Origin: CAZHPR01 sp964534305
Lineage (GTDB): Bacteria; Patescibacteriota; Minisyncoccia; Phycocordibacterales; WO2-35-19
NCBI GenBank assembly: GCA_964534305.1
Contig: CAZHPR010000002.1
Coordinates: 40,110-104,109, forward strand
Length of the DNA: 64,000 nucleotides
Reading direction: 5' to 3'
Below, in pieces: positions 32,460 through 40,903 of this stretch (its first letter is position 1; each line of letters begins with the position of its first letter). The position numbers and the translations under genes are program-made. The notes under the pieces were generated by a model. It had not been told where the DNA came from. It saw only the letters and a program-made list of their open reading frames with translations, and did not search any database.

Positions 32460-32924
32460 TTACTTTTGTTTGCCTAGAGATTTTTGTTCTTCATCTGAAA
32501 GATCATGCGTACTTTTCCAACCCTGTACTGGTTTTACGAATATGTTGGTCCTTTCTCTAGTATGAATACTAGAGAGTATAGACCCATTGCCTTCTTCGTC
32601 AACCAGGGCAACAGAGAAGCTGTTGTTGCCGCCTACACTACCATCATCAAACGGATTAAATCTTATTGCTTGTTTACTGGAGACCTTTTCTCTTATTCGG
32701 CTATCAACCTTTTTGAAATAGTCTACCGCGCTGTTTCTAAACTCTATAAGCTCTTCTATTACTGAACCATGTTTGCCGATTACGCTCTCTAGGCTCTTAC
32801 CGTCTCCACTTCGGAGTAGTTTGTTTATCCTTGATAGGATGTATATAAAAAGTCCTATATTTATAAACCCCAAAAGGAGGGAAAGAAGGAGAGCAACGTT
32901 GTTTGGTGTAGGTTCTATATTCAT
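32460..32924 (-). CDS. DUF4446 family membrane protein
   Basis: The 154-residue protein has one N-terminal helix (VALLLSLLLGFINIGLFIYI), a coiled helix, and a C-terminal domain with RFNPFDDGSVGGNNSFSVAL, DEEGNGSILSSIHTRERTNI and LSDEEQKSL, the DUF4446 signature. The function of the family is unknown. It lies 16 bp upstream of infB on the same strand. Confidence 0.85.
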   Translation of the reverse strand: MNIEPTPNNVALLLSLLLGFINIGLFIYILSRINKLLRSGDGKSLESVIGKHGSVIEELIEFRNSAVDYFKKVDSRIREKVSSKQAIRFNPFDDGSVGGNNSFSVALVDEEGNGSILSSIHTRERTNIFVKPVQGWKSTHDLSDEEQKSLGKQK

Positions 32925-33002
32925 ATAACTTATGTAAATGAATTACTTGACCATTCTACATTTTTTGTTGTTAATTTGCAAAATTTGAGGTAGAAATAGG
33001 TT

Positions 33003-34193
33003 GTGGCCAAAAAGATAAACCAAAAAAGAATATACCTTGATTATGCCGCAAGCACCCCTATAGACAAGAGGGTTTCTTTGGTTATGAGTAGAGCTGAGTC
33101 CAAGTTTTGGGCAAACCCAGCTTCGCTTCATGCTGAAGGGGATTTGGCAAAGAACGCTTTAGAAGATTGTAGAAAAAGAGCCGCAAGAATATTGCACTCT
33201 AGAAGTAGCGAAATATTTTTTACATCTGGCGGTACTGAAGGTCTCAATATTGCGATCCAAGGAATTGTAAAAAAAGCTTTGGATAAAAAAAAGACGGTTC
33301 ACGTTGTAGTAAGCAGTATCGAACATCCAGCCGTACTTGAACCAATAAAAAACCTTTTGGAGAAAAAGCTTGTAGAAGTTTCTTTCGTTGTACCCGGTGA
33401 GAACGGTTTAGTAAAACCTGCTTCAATCCAAAAGGAGTTGCGGGATAATACGGTCCTTGTTGCCTTGATGCATTCAAACAACGAAATAGGTACTATACAA
33501 CCAGTAAGCAAAATCTCTTCTATAATAAAAGAATTTAGAAAAGGCAAAGACAAAAATAACTTCTCTACAATCGATTACCCTTATTTGTTGGTAGATGCAT
33601 CTCAGTCTGTTGTCTATGAGGATGTTTCGATAGAAAGACTGGGTGCTGATATCTTGGTGATTGATGGTATAAAAATGTATGGTCCTAGGGGGGCGGGGAT
33701 TATGTGTATAAAAAATGGGATAGACCTAGACCCTCTTACCTTTGGTGGTGGACAAGAGTCTGGCAAAAGACCAGGTACTCAAAATGTTATCAGTATTATG
33801 GGTATGATAGAAGCTCTAGAAATTGCAGAAAAGGAAAGAGAGAAAGAATCAAAAAGAATTTTAAAAATAAGAGATTATGCGATAAATAAGATCCTAAAAG
33901 AAGTACCTGGCTCGTCTTTGAATGGTGGTCTGGAGAGTAGGCTACCGAATAATATAAATATTTGTATAGAGGGAACCGATAGTGAATTTTTGGTTATCAA
34001 GCTAGATACCCTAGGGTTTGCAGTTTCAGCCGCTTCTGCTTGTAGTAGTTTGTCTCTGGAAAATTCTTCTTATGTGATAGAGGCTCTTGGCAAAAAGGGT
34101 TGCGGTTCATCATCACTTAGATTTACTCTTGGTAAAGGTACAAAAAAATCTGACGTTGACAAACTCATATCAACACTAAAAAGAATAATTTAA
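33003..34193 (+). CDS. Cysteine desulfurase (NifS/IscS family)
   Basis: The 396-residue PLP enzyme would mobilise sulfur from cysteine for Fe-S clusters or tRNA thiolation. It begins IYLDYAASTPIDKRV and has FTSGGTEGLNIAIQG, the PLP-stacking His in SSIEHPAVLEP, the Schiff-base Lys in DGIKMYGPRGAG, and the catalytic Cys in SAASACSSLSLENSSYV. The residue before the PLP lysine is Ile instead of the usual His. The start is GTG at 33003. No IscU or tRNA-thiolation gene is adjacent. Confidence 0.93.
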   Translation: MAKKINQKRIYLDYAASTPIDKRVSLVMSRAESKFWANPASLHAEGDLAKNALEDCRKRAARILHSRSSEIFFTSGGTEGLNIAIQGIVKKALDKKKTVHVVVSSIEHPAVLEPIKNLLEKKLVEVSFVVPGENGLVKPASIQKELRDNTVLVALMHSNNEIGTIQPVSKISSIIKEFRKGKDKNNFSTIDYPYLLVDASQSVVYEDVSIERLGADILVIDGIKMYGPRGAGIMCIKNGIDLDPLTFGGGQESGKRPGTQNVISIMGMIEALEIAEKEREKESKRILKIRDYAINKILKEVPGSSLNGGLESRLPNNINICIEGTDSEFLVIKLDTLGFAVSAASACSSLSLENSSYVIEALGKKGCGSSSLRFTLGKGTKKSDVDKLISTLKRII

Positions 34194-34231
34194 ATTGTTT
34201 TTGTTTTTTGTTTTTGATAAAATAATTGCAA

Positions 34232-35041
34232 ATGGAAGATCTCACTAAACATCAACTAATATTGCTCACCCTGCTGGTAAGCTTTGTGACTTCTATTGCG
34301 ACAGGCATCATTACTTATACATTGTTGCAGGAAGCTCCAGTTGAGGTAACTCAAACCATCAATCGTGTGGTAGAAAAGACCATAGAAAGAGTTGTGCCTG
34401 AAGAGGGTGGTGGCGGAGAGACCATAAAGGAGGTTACTACAGTTGTAAGTGAAGAAGACTTGGTCCTTGATTCTATAGATAAGAATTCAAAATCTATAGT
34501 TAGATTAAAGACAGTTGGATTTGATGGTTCGGAGATATTTTCTGGTATAGGCATCGTTGTTTCTGATAGTGGAGTTATTGCTGTAGATAGCGACAGCTTT
34601 GTCTCCGGTAATTACAGCGCAACTTTTTATGACGGAGCGATCTATAACATTTCAAAAAGCTACAAGGATTCAATTTCAGGATTTACATTTCTAAAGATAG
34701 GCAAGGCGGCAAGCGATACTTACAAGTTTTATCCAGTATCATTCGGTAATCCGAACTCATTAAGACTTGGTCAAACTGTTATAGCAATATACGGTAGAGA
34801 CAGAAACGCCGTCTCTATCGGTAGGGTTTCAGATCTAAAAAAGAATGATAACGGGGCGATAACGCAGATAGGTACTGATATAAAGTTTTTAAAACAAAAC
34901 CTGGGAAGTCCGATAGTCAATCTTTCTGGAGATGTTATCGGTATAGAGAAAAAAGAGGATGATGTTTTTGCTCACTCCTATATCCCAATCATAGATCTGC
35001 AAAAATCCATAAAAACAGCCGTTACCGAGCTCTCAAAATAA
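34232..35041 (+). CDS. HtrA/trypsin-fold protein with lost catalytic triad
   Basis: The protein of about 269 residues has an N-terminal helix (LILLTLLVSFVTSIATGIITY), a linker, and a trypsin-like domain from about residue 85: GIGIVVSDSGVIAVDSDSFV, ISGFTFLKIGK, GQTVIAIYGR and QNLGSPIVNLSGDVIGIE. At the places of the catalytic His, Asp and Ser (TNxHV, DIAVLKI, GNSGGPL in active enzymes) it has other residues. It is therefore probably a non-proteolytic relative. Extended -10 TGATAAAAT ends eight bases before the ATG. It lies directly upstream of the Clp ATPase gene. Confidence 0.75.
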   Translation: MEDLTKHQLILLTLLVSFVTSIATGIITYTLLQEAPVEVTQTINRVVEKTIERVVPEEGGGGETIKEVTTVVSEEDLVLDSIDKNSKSIVRLKTVGFDGSEIFSGIGIVVSDSGVIAVDSDSFVSGNYSATFYDGAIYNISKSYKDSISGFTFLKIGKAASDTYKFYPVSFGNPNSLRLGQTVIAIYGRDRNAVSIGRVSDLKKNDNGAITQIGTDIKFLKQNLGSPIVNLSGDVIGIEKKEDDVFAHSYIPIIDLQKSIKTAVTELSK

Positions 35042-35106
35042 TCTTGATTTTGCAATCCAAATAGTGTATAATAATCGAAGTTATTATTGAAAAATAAAGG
35101 TATTTT

Positions 35107-37788
35107 ATGACCCCATTTAATCAATTTACAACAAAAGCAAAGGAAGTGATAAGGAGAGCTCATGAGCTCGTTATTGAACGTGGCCAAAATCATGTCGGCC
35201 CACTACATCTTTTGACCGCTCTTATTTTGCAGGAAGAAAGTATGGTTGCTTCTATTTTAGATCGACTTGAGGTTGATACCATATTACTCACAGACTCTTT
35301 GCTCGAGGCGATGGAGACTGGTACAACTGGCAGCACAATGTCTCCTTCTTATCAGATATATCTGACTCCAGAGCTGGCTCACATAATAGACAACTCTTCA
35401 AAGGTTGCTTCGTCTATGAATGATGAGTTTGTTTCTACTGAACATCTCTTCCTTTCTTGTCTTGATGTTCCAAGTAGCGCAAAGGATATGCTTTCTAAAT
35501 TTAAGATAGAGAAAGAGAAAGTAATGTTTGTGATTCAAGAAATAAAACAGGGCAAGACTGTAGAAAGTAAGCCGGTAACAAAAAACAAAAACATAATAAA
35601 ATACACGAGATCACTTACCAAACTAGCAGAAGACAATAAATTAGACCCTGTCGTTGGTAGGGACGATGAGATTTCTAGAATAATCCAAATTCTTTCAAGG
35701 AGGACCAAGAATAATCCTATCCTTATTGGAGAAGCAGGAGTGGGTAAAACCGCGATTGCAGAAGGTCTTGCAATGCGTATCGCTTCTGGCAACGTACCAG
35801 AGTCACTAAAGGGTAAGGAGCTCGTCTCTCTTGATTTGGGACTCCTTGTTGCTGGTACCAAATATAGAGGTGAATTTGAAGAGAGACTGAAAAATATAAT
35901 CAAGGAGATAGAAAAGTCAGAGGGTAAAATAATCTTGTTTATTGATGAGATACACACCATCGTCGGTGCGGGCTCTGCTGAAGGCTCTCTCGATGCTTCA
36001 AACATGCTAAAGCCACCTCTTGCTAGAGGCGAACTTCGTGCGATAGGAGCGACAACCCTCAAGGAATATCAAAAGCATATTGAGAAAGATCCAGCTCTTA
36101 CAAGGAGATTTCAACCTGTTATGGTTGCAGAACCTTCGGTTGAGGACGCCATTACAATCCTAAGAGGTCTCAAAGAAAAATACGAGTTATATCACGGAGT
36201 GCATATTACAGATGATGCGATAAAGGCTGCCGTAAACCTCTCGTCTAGGTATATCACCGATAGATTTTTGCCGGATAAGGCAGTAGATCTTATTGATGAA
36301 GCTGCGAGCCACCTCAAGATTTCTCTAGAAAATATGCCGCCGATACTCCAAGAGACAAATTCAAAAATTGTAAAACTTGAAATAGAAAGAGAAGCTCTCA
36401 AAAAAGAAAACGGCAAAAATGCAAAAGCCAAAGCCAGACTCAAGGAGATAGAAAAGGAGATTGCTGATCTCAGAGAAAAAACTTCGGAGATAGATTTGAA
36501 GTGGAAGAATGAAAAAGAAACAGTAAATGAAATAAAATCTCTCAAAAAAGAATTGGAAAACGCGCGTCTTGAAGCAGAGTCTGCTGAGGCTCATGTTGAT
36601 CTCTCAAGAGCGGCTGAAATAAGATATGGCAAGATTCCAGAACTACAAAAAGATCTTGATACAAATATGAAGAAACTCAAAAAGCTTCAGAGTTCAAGAC
36701 AGATACTTCGAGAAGAGATTACCGAAAATGATATTGCATCCATTGTTGCAAAATGGACAGGTATACCTGTGAGCAGAATGCTTGAAGAAGAAGCTGGTAA
36801 GCTTTTGCGAATGGAAGAAGAACTCAAAAAGAGGATTGTTGGTCAGGATGAAGCCGTACAAAAAATCTCGGACACTATAAAGAGAAGTAGAGCTGGTATT
36901 GGCGATCCGAACAAGCCGATAGGTTCTTTTATCTTCCTAGGACCTACTGGAGTTGGTAAGACAGAACTTACAAAGGCCTTGGCTGAATTTATGTTCAATG
37001 ATGAAAAGGCGCTTATAAGAGTAGATATGTCAGAGTTTATGGAAAAGCACAGCGTCTCAAAGCTTATCGGTGCTCCTCCTGGTTATGTTGGTTTTGATGA
37101 CGCTGGTGGTATTACCGAAATGGTAAGACATAGACCGTACTCAATAGTTCTCTTTGATGAGATAGAAAAGGCACACCCAGAAGTGTTCAACGTGCTTCTA
37201 CAAGTATTGGATAATGGTAGACTCACTGACTCAAAGGGTAGAACTGTAAACTTCAAAAACAGCATCATAATAATGACCTCAAATATCGGAGCTCAGTTTA
37301 TAGAAAAGATGGAAAGAATGGGTTTTGGTGAAAGAGGGGAGACAAAAGAATATGAAAATGTGAAGGATAAGGTTTTGGAAGCCCTCAAGGATTACTTTAG
37401 ACCTGAGTTTCTAAACAGGGTAGATGATATTGTTGTCTTTGACGTGCTTCCGAAAGAGGCTATTAGGGATATTGTTAGGATCCAGATTGGTCTTGTGGAA
37501 GAGAGGCTCAAGGAAAAGGAGATAGAGCTCGTTGTTTCTAATGAGGCGCTTGATTATCTTGCAAAAGAAGGATACAACCCTCAGTACGGTGCAAGACCTC
37601 TCAAGAGACTTATCCAAAACAAGATACTCAACAAGGTTGCTTCTCTTATCATCTCAAAGTCTATTGTGAGAGGTGGTTCTGTTTTGGTTGGGCTTAAAGA
37701 TAATGATCTCACTTTTGAAGTAAAAAAGGGAAGGAAGGGTTCAATCATTGAAGCAAGTATCTTAGACGTTGGAGTGCCTACAAACTAA
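35107..37788 (+). CDS. clpB: Clp family AAA+ unfoldase (ClpB/ClpC type)
   Basis: The 893-residue protein has an N-terminal Clp-N repeat domain (1-145), a first ATPase domain (GEAGVGKT near 208, LFIDEIHTIVGAG), a middle coiled-coil domain of about 120 residues (about 415-535, ending SRAAEIRYGKIPELQKDL), and a second ATPase domain (GPTGVGKT near 613, FDEIEKAHPEVFN). The long middle domain is of ClpB disaggregase type. The segment ERMGFGERGETKEYENVKDK resembles the ClpP-docking LGF loop region of ClpC. The start codon follows a 65-bp gap after the HtrA-like gene. Confidence 0.92.
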   Translation: MTPFNQFTTKAKEVIRRAHELVIERGQNHVGPLHLLTALILQEESMVASILDRLEVDTILLTDSLLEAMETGTTGSTMSPSYQIYLTPELAHIIDNSSKVASSMNDEFVSTEHLFLSCLDVPSSAKDMLSKFKIEKEKVMFVIQEIKQGKTVESKPVTKNKNIIKYTRSLTKLAEDNKLDPVVGRDDEISRIIQILSRRTKNNPILIGEAGVGKTAIAEGLAMRIASGNVPESLKGKELVSLDLGLLVAGTKYRGEFEERLKNIIKEIEKSEGKIILFIDEIHTIVGAGSAEGSLDASNMLKPPLARGELRAIGATTLKEYQKHIEKDPALTRRFQPVMVAEPSVEDAITILRGLKEKYELYHGVHITDDAIKAAVNLSSRYITDRFLPDKAVDLIDEAASHLKISLENMPPILQETNSKIVKLEIEREALKKENGKNAKAKARLKEIEKEIADLREKTSEIDLKWKNEKETVNEIKSLKKELENARLEAESAEAHVDLSRAAEIRYGKIPELQKDLDTNMKKLKKLQSSRQILREEITENDIASIVAKWTGIPVSRMLEEEAGKLLRMEEELKKRIVGQDEAVQKISDTIKRSRAGIGDPNKPIGSFIFLGPTGVGKTELTKALAEFMFNDEKALIRVDMSEFMEKHSVSKLIGAPPGYVGFDDAGGITEMVRHRPYSIVLFDEIEKAHPEVFNVLLQVLDNGRLTDSKGRTVNFKNSIIIMTSNIGAQFIEKMERMGFGERGETKEYENVKDKVLEALKDYFRPEFLNRVDDIVVFDVLPKEAIRDIVRIQIGLVEERLKEKEIELVVSNEALDYLAKEGYNPQYGARPLKRLIQNKILNKVASLIISKSIVRGGSVLVGLKDNDLTFEVKKGRKGSIIEASILDVGVPTN

Positions 37789-37802
37789 GAATAAGGAGGT
37801 AA

Positions 37803-37842
37803 AAGCAAAATTAAAACAGGCTTTACGCCTGTTTTAATTTTG
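37803..37842. terminator. Terminator after the Clp gene
   Basis: GCAAAATTAAAACAGGC and GCCTGTTTTAATTTTGC form a perfect 17-bp stem with a TTTAC loop. Confidence 0.9.
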
Positions 37843-37847
37843 CCCTG

Positions 37848-37929
37848 TGCGCCGAGAGGGACTCGCACCCCCGAAGGCCGAAGCCGCGAGATTTACAGTC
37901 TCGTGTAATTGCTACTATACGATCGGCGC
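37848..37929 (-). tRNA. tRNA-Tyr (GTA)
   Basis: Reverse complement: acceptor GCGCCGA/TCGGCGC, anticodon loop CTGTAAA between CGAGA and TCTCG, long variable arm, T arm GGGTGCGAGTCCC. No CCA is encoded. Confidence 0.95.
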
Positions 37930-38032
37930 ATTTTATTAGGACAAAAAGATTTTAGCAGATTTCTCTCAATTTTTCAAAAATTGCTTATTTTGTTATAAGT
38001 AGTATAAATAAAAATAGAAAGGTGGGTTTAGC

Positions 38033-38326
38033 ATGATTCTTTTTAGTAACACCGAGCAGGATTGGCCGGAAGCTGTAAGAAACGTTTATTTTGCCCGTGT
38101 TCTGGGCTTTGATGGGCAGCGTCCGTACAAAGATGTTTATCCGTGGTTTGATGAAGAGATTGAATTCATCAGACGACGTTTCGGTCACAAACTCACTGGT
38201 GATGAGTGTAAAAAGATCTTGACCCAGATGATCAGTGACGGTCTGCTTACTCATGAAGGCGGTATACTGAAGATCACCGAACTCGGTCGTGAGAAAGCTA
38301 GAGAATATATCACGGTCTTGAGTTGA
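38033..38326 (+). CDS. Small winged-helix-like hypothetical protein
   Basis: The 97-residue protein has an N-terminal segment with Trp and aromatic residues, DGQRPYKDVYPWFDEEIEFI, and a C-terminal half (ILTQMISDGLLTHEGGILKI, TELGREKAREYI) that looks like the recognition helix and wing of a winged-helix domain. No family was assigned. It starts behind AGAAAGGTGGG and ends at a terminator hairpin (38340-38370). Confidence 0.6.
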   Translation: MILFSNTEQDWPEAVRNVYFARVLGFDGQRPYKDVYPWFDEEIEFIRRRFGHKLTGDECKKILTQMISDGLLTHEGGILKITELGREKAREYITVLS

Positions 38327-38339
38327 CGACAACGACATG

Positions 38340-38370
38340 AAAGGTCGGCGTAATCAGTCGCTGACCTTTT
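38340..38370 (+). terminator. Terminator after the winged-helix-like gene
   Basis: AAAGGTC and GACCTTT with inner GCG/CGC, followed by TATC. Confidence 0.75.
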
Positions 38371-38405
38371 ATCTTTGTGTTATATTTAAAAAAGGAAAGG
38401 GGACT

Positions 38406-38519
38406 ATGAAGTTATCTTTTGTTATTTTCGTTTTGATTATCGTGGCTATCGGATGCACAGCTATTTCATCAAGCAAGAAACCAAAAAGCTGGTCGCAAGA
38501 CACGGAGTCAAAGAAATAA
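38406..38519 (+). CDS. Small lipoprotein, 37 aa
   Basis: The ORF starts behind AAAGGAAAGGGGACT and encodes MKLSFVIFVLIIVAIGCTAI followed by a short Ser/Lys-rich tail. The hydrophobic stretch ending AIGC is a lipobox, so the mature peptide would be about 20 residues on a lipid anchor. A terminator hairpin follows at about 38548-38585. Confidence 0.65.
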   Translation: MKLSFVIFVLIIVAIGCTAISSSKKPKSWSQDTESKK

Positions 38520-38547
38520 GTAGTGGTTTGTAAAAACTGTAGTAGCT

Positions 38548-38585
38548 CGGGATGCACAAGTTGCGCCCGGGTTTGTTTTTTATAA
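38548..38585 (+). terminator. Terminator after the small lipoprotein gene
   Basis: CTCGGG and CCCGGG with inner GCA/TGC, followed by TTTGTTTTTT. Confidence 0.7.
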
Positions 38586-39887
38586 AAGTTTCTTGGTCCA
38601 GGTGTAGATATTGCCGGCGCCCATAAGGACGACGCAGAGAGGTTTGCCCGCCTGCACTGATGGGTCTGTTTTTATATTTTCTAATTTTTGTTTCAATTCC
38701 TCAACGTTTTCTACCGTTTCTGCGAGCTCTTTGTTGCTGTTTTTGTTTATAGCGTCGCTAAGTAGGGTGTTTGTGATAGTCGGGTCAAACTCTTCTCTTA
38801 CTGTAAGTATGGGGGCGAGGTAGACTTTGTCTGAGAGAGATAGGGCTTGTATAAAGTCATTGAACAAAAGTTTTGTTCTACTCTGCTGGTGAGCCTCAAA
38901 GACACAGACTATTTCTCTCTCTGGATACTTTTGTTTGAGTGCAAGGAGAGAAGCTCTTATCTCTGTTGGGTGATGAGCGTAGTCGTCGTAGTACACTGTA
39001 TTATCCTTCTCGCCTTTGTATTCAAGTCTCCTCCAGGTGCCGTGGAAACTTTTTATGTACTCAAAACACTTTTCTTTTTCTACTCCAAGAGATTCTAGTG
39101 TTTTGATTGCGGCCTTTGCATTATCTTGATTGTGTTCTCCTGGTAATTTTATTTCCAGATTTTCTTTTATATCTTTATAGTTTATTACTTTTGCTTTTGC
39201 TTCCATCAAACAGTCTTGTATATTTTGGCTTTCTAAGTCAGTTATGATAAATCCATCCTCTGGCACCTTGTTTGCTATTTCTCTAAAAGCATTTTTTATA
39301 TCCTCAAGGTCTTTGTAATAATCAAGATGGTCTGCCTCAATGTTTGTTATCACAAGTATTTGGGGTGAGAGGTTTAGGAAAGATCTTTTGTATTCACAAG
39401 CCTCCACAACAAGATAGTTGCTTTTGCCGGATAAGAAGTTGCTATTTTTGCCGTTTAGTTTTGATCCGATTATTACTGTCGGATCTAGTCCGGCTTCTTT
39501 CATAATATGCGAGATCATGCCGGTCGTTGTTGTCTTACCGTGAGTTCCAGAGATTGCGACTGTATACATCTCTTTTGAAATCTCACCAAGTGCTTCTGGA
39601 TAGGTTTTGCATACAATACCTCTATTTCTCGCTTCCAAGAGTTCTGGATTATTCTCTGGTATTGCAATCGTGTATATAACCATCTCAGTATCTTCTTTTA
39701 TATTTTCAGCTTTTTGTCCGATGTTTATTTTTATACCTGTTTTTTCTAGGTCTTCTGTTATCTCAGATTTGCTTGAGTCTGATCCGGACACATTTTTGCC
39801 CTTTTCTTTGAGCATTCTGGCGATAGCAGAAACGCCAATTCCACCTATTCCTATAAAATAATAATTTTGGTAATCAAATAATTTCAT
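38580..39887 (-). CDS. murC: UDP-N-acetylmuramate--L-alanine ligase MurC
   Basis: The 435-residue cytoplasmic Mur ligase adds L-Ala to UDP-MurNAc. It opens with a Rossmann motif YYFIGIGGIGVSAIARMLKEKG and SGSDSSKSE. It has the ATP loop SGTHGKTTTTGMISHIM, ITNIEADHLDYY and DDYAHHPTEI. A GATAAT box ends six bases before the ATG. Together with murD it shows that this organism makes its own peptidoglycan precursors. Confidence 0.97.
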   Translation of the reverse strand: MKLFDYQNYYFIGIGGIGVSAIARMLKEKGKNVSGSDSSKSEITEDLEKTGIKINIGQKAENIKEDTEMVIYTIAIPENNPELLEARNRGIVCKTYPEALGEISKEMYTVAISGTHGKTTTTGMISHIMKEAGLDPTVIIGSKLNGKNSNFLSGKSNYLVVEACEYKRSFLNLSPQILVITNIEADHLDYYKDLEDIKNAFREIANKVPEDGFIITDLESQNIQDCLMEAKAKVINYKDIKENLEIKLPGEHNQDNAKAAIKTLESLGVEKEKCFEYIKSFHGTWRRLEYKGEKDNTVYYDDYAHHPTEIRASLLALKQKYPEREIVCVFEAHQQSRTKLLFNDFIQALSLSDKVYLAPILTVREEFDPTITNTLLSDAINKNSNKELAETVENVEELKQKLENIKTDPSVQAGKPLCVVLMGAGNIYTWTKKLL

Positions 39888-39936
39888 TGTTTGATTATCT
39901 CATATATGGTATAAAAAAGCAGGAAGGAGGTGCTTC

Positions 39937-40128
39937 TTGCGCCAAAGGAATAGACGTTTTTTGATTGGAAGGATCATCCGTTGTTTTGAGAGGAAACAGC
40001 GGTTGCCCCGTAGACTTTCGTTGCTGCCGCCGTCTCTCATCGAAGAAATGATCGACGGAGTGCCTGAGAATAAGGGGGGTGTAATCAATGCACTCAGGGA
40101 TATTTTGAGAGCGCAAGGGGTGTTATGA
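39937..40128 (+). CDS. Small basic protein, translationally coupled to the VanX-like gene
   Basis: The 63-residue ORF begins with TTG behind AGGAAGGAGGTGCTTC. The first 30 residues are very basic (MRQRNRRFLIGRIIRCFERK); the rest is a short helix. No family was recognised. Its stop overlaps the ATG of the dipeptidase gene in ATGA, so it may serve mainly to couple translation. Confidence 0.55.
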   Translation: MRQRNRRFLIGRIIRCFERKQRLPRRLSLLPPSLIEEMIDGVPENKGGVINALRDILRAQGVL

Positions 40129-40853
40129 TCTACCATCCCTACATGGATGTTAAGATACCAGACCTTTCGTACCTAAGGGCGCGGAAGGATGGGTATAAGT
40201 CTGTGCCGATAAGACCTGTTGCAGAGGAGTGTGTTGTTGTAAATGACAGATTCTTGTGCAGAAGCTACTATTGGCATTATGACCCCAGGCCTCCTGGCGC
40301 GATGGAGGAGATCCTGCTCAGAACTTCTGTTGTGGAGAAGCTTCTCAGGATTGAGAGGCAGTTACTACCACTTGGTCTGAGACTTATCATTCAGGAGGGT
40401 TACAGGCCAATTTCTGTGCAAGATTTTGTGCAGGGTTACTCTGTCACTAAACAGCTCAGGAAAGAAAACCCCAATTTAAGTGATGGGCAGATTGTTGAGC
40501 TCGCAAAGCAATTTGCAGCTTCAGCTAACGGCAACGTACAGACTTCTCCTCCGCCACATCTGACTGGCGGTGCAGTTGATCTGAATTTGGTTTATATCGA
40601 TAGCTACGAGCAAGTCAATATGGCCAAAAAACTCGGTCTTTTTAGTACCGCGTATCCCGATTCTCTCGAAAGCATGGACGCTGAGGGGATTGAGGAGGCG
40701 CGCAGGTTCAGAAGGCTCCTTTACTGGATGCTCTTTTATGAGAACATGGTCACCAACCCGACAGAGTGGTGGCATGCCTCATGCGGCGATCAACTATGGG
40801 CCTCGGTCAAGTGTAGGCCTTATGCTCACTTTGGTCCTGCGAGGTTCGATTGA
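40125..40853 (+). CDS. VanX-type D-alanyl-D-alanine dipeptidase (M15D)
   Basis: The 242-residue protein has the zinc-peptidase signatures GLRLIIQEGYRPISVQ, HLTGGAVDLNLV (HxxGxAxD) and EWWHASCG (ExxH), which place it with VanX/DdpX enzymes that split D-Ala-D-Ala. No signal peptide is visible. It has no resistance genes around it; it lies between murC and murD, so cell-wall precursor turnover is the likely role (inference). A hairpin terminator follows. Confidence 0.88.
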   Translation: MIYHPYMDVKIPDLSYLRARKDGYKSVPIRPVAEECVVVNDRFLCRSYYWHYDPRPPGAMEEILLRTSVVEKLLRIERQLLPLGLRLIIQEGYRPISVQDFVQGYSVTKQLRKENPNLSDGQIVELAKQFAASANGNVQTSPPPHLTGGAVDLNLVYIDSYEQVNMAKKLGLFSTAYPDSLESMDAEGIEEARRFRRLLYWMLFYENMVTNPTEWWHASCGDQLWASVKCRPYAHFGPARFD

Positions 40854-40880
40854 GCGGGCTCTAGAGATGGAGCCCGCTTT
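40851..40880 (+). terminator. Terminator after the dipeptidase gene
   Basis: GCGGGCTC and GAGCCCGC form a perfect stem with a TAGAGATG loop, followed by TTTCT. Confidence 0.85.
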
Positions 40881-40903
40881 CTAATTTATGTTATTATATG
40901 CAA

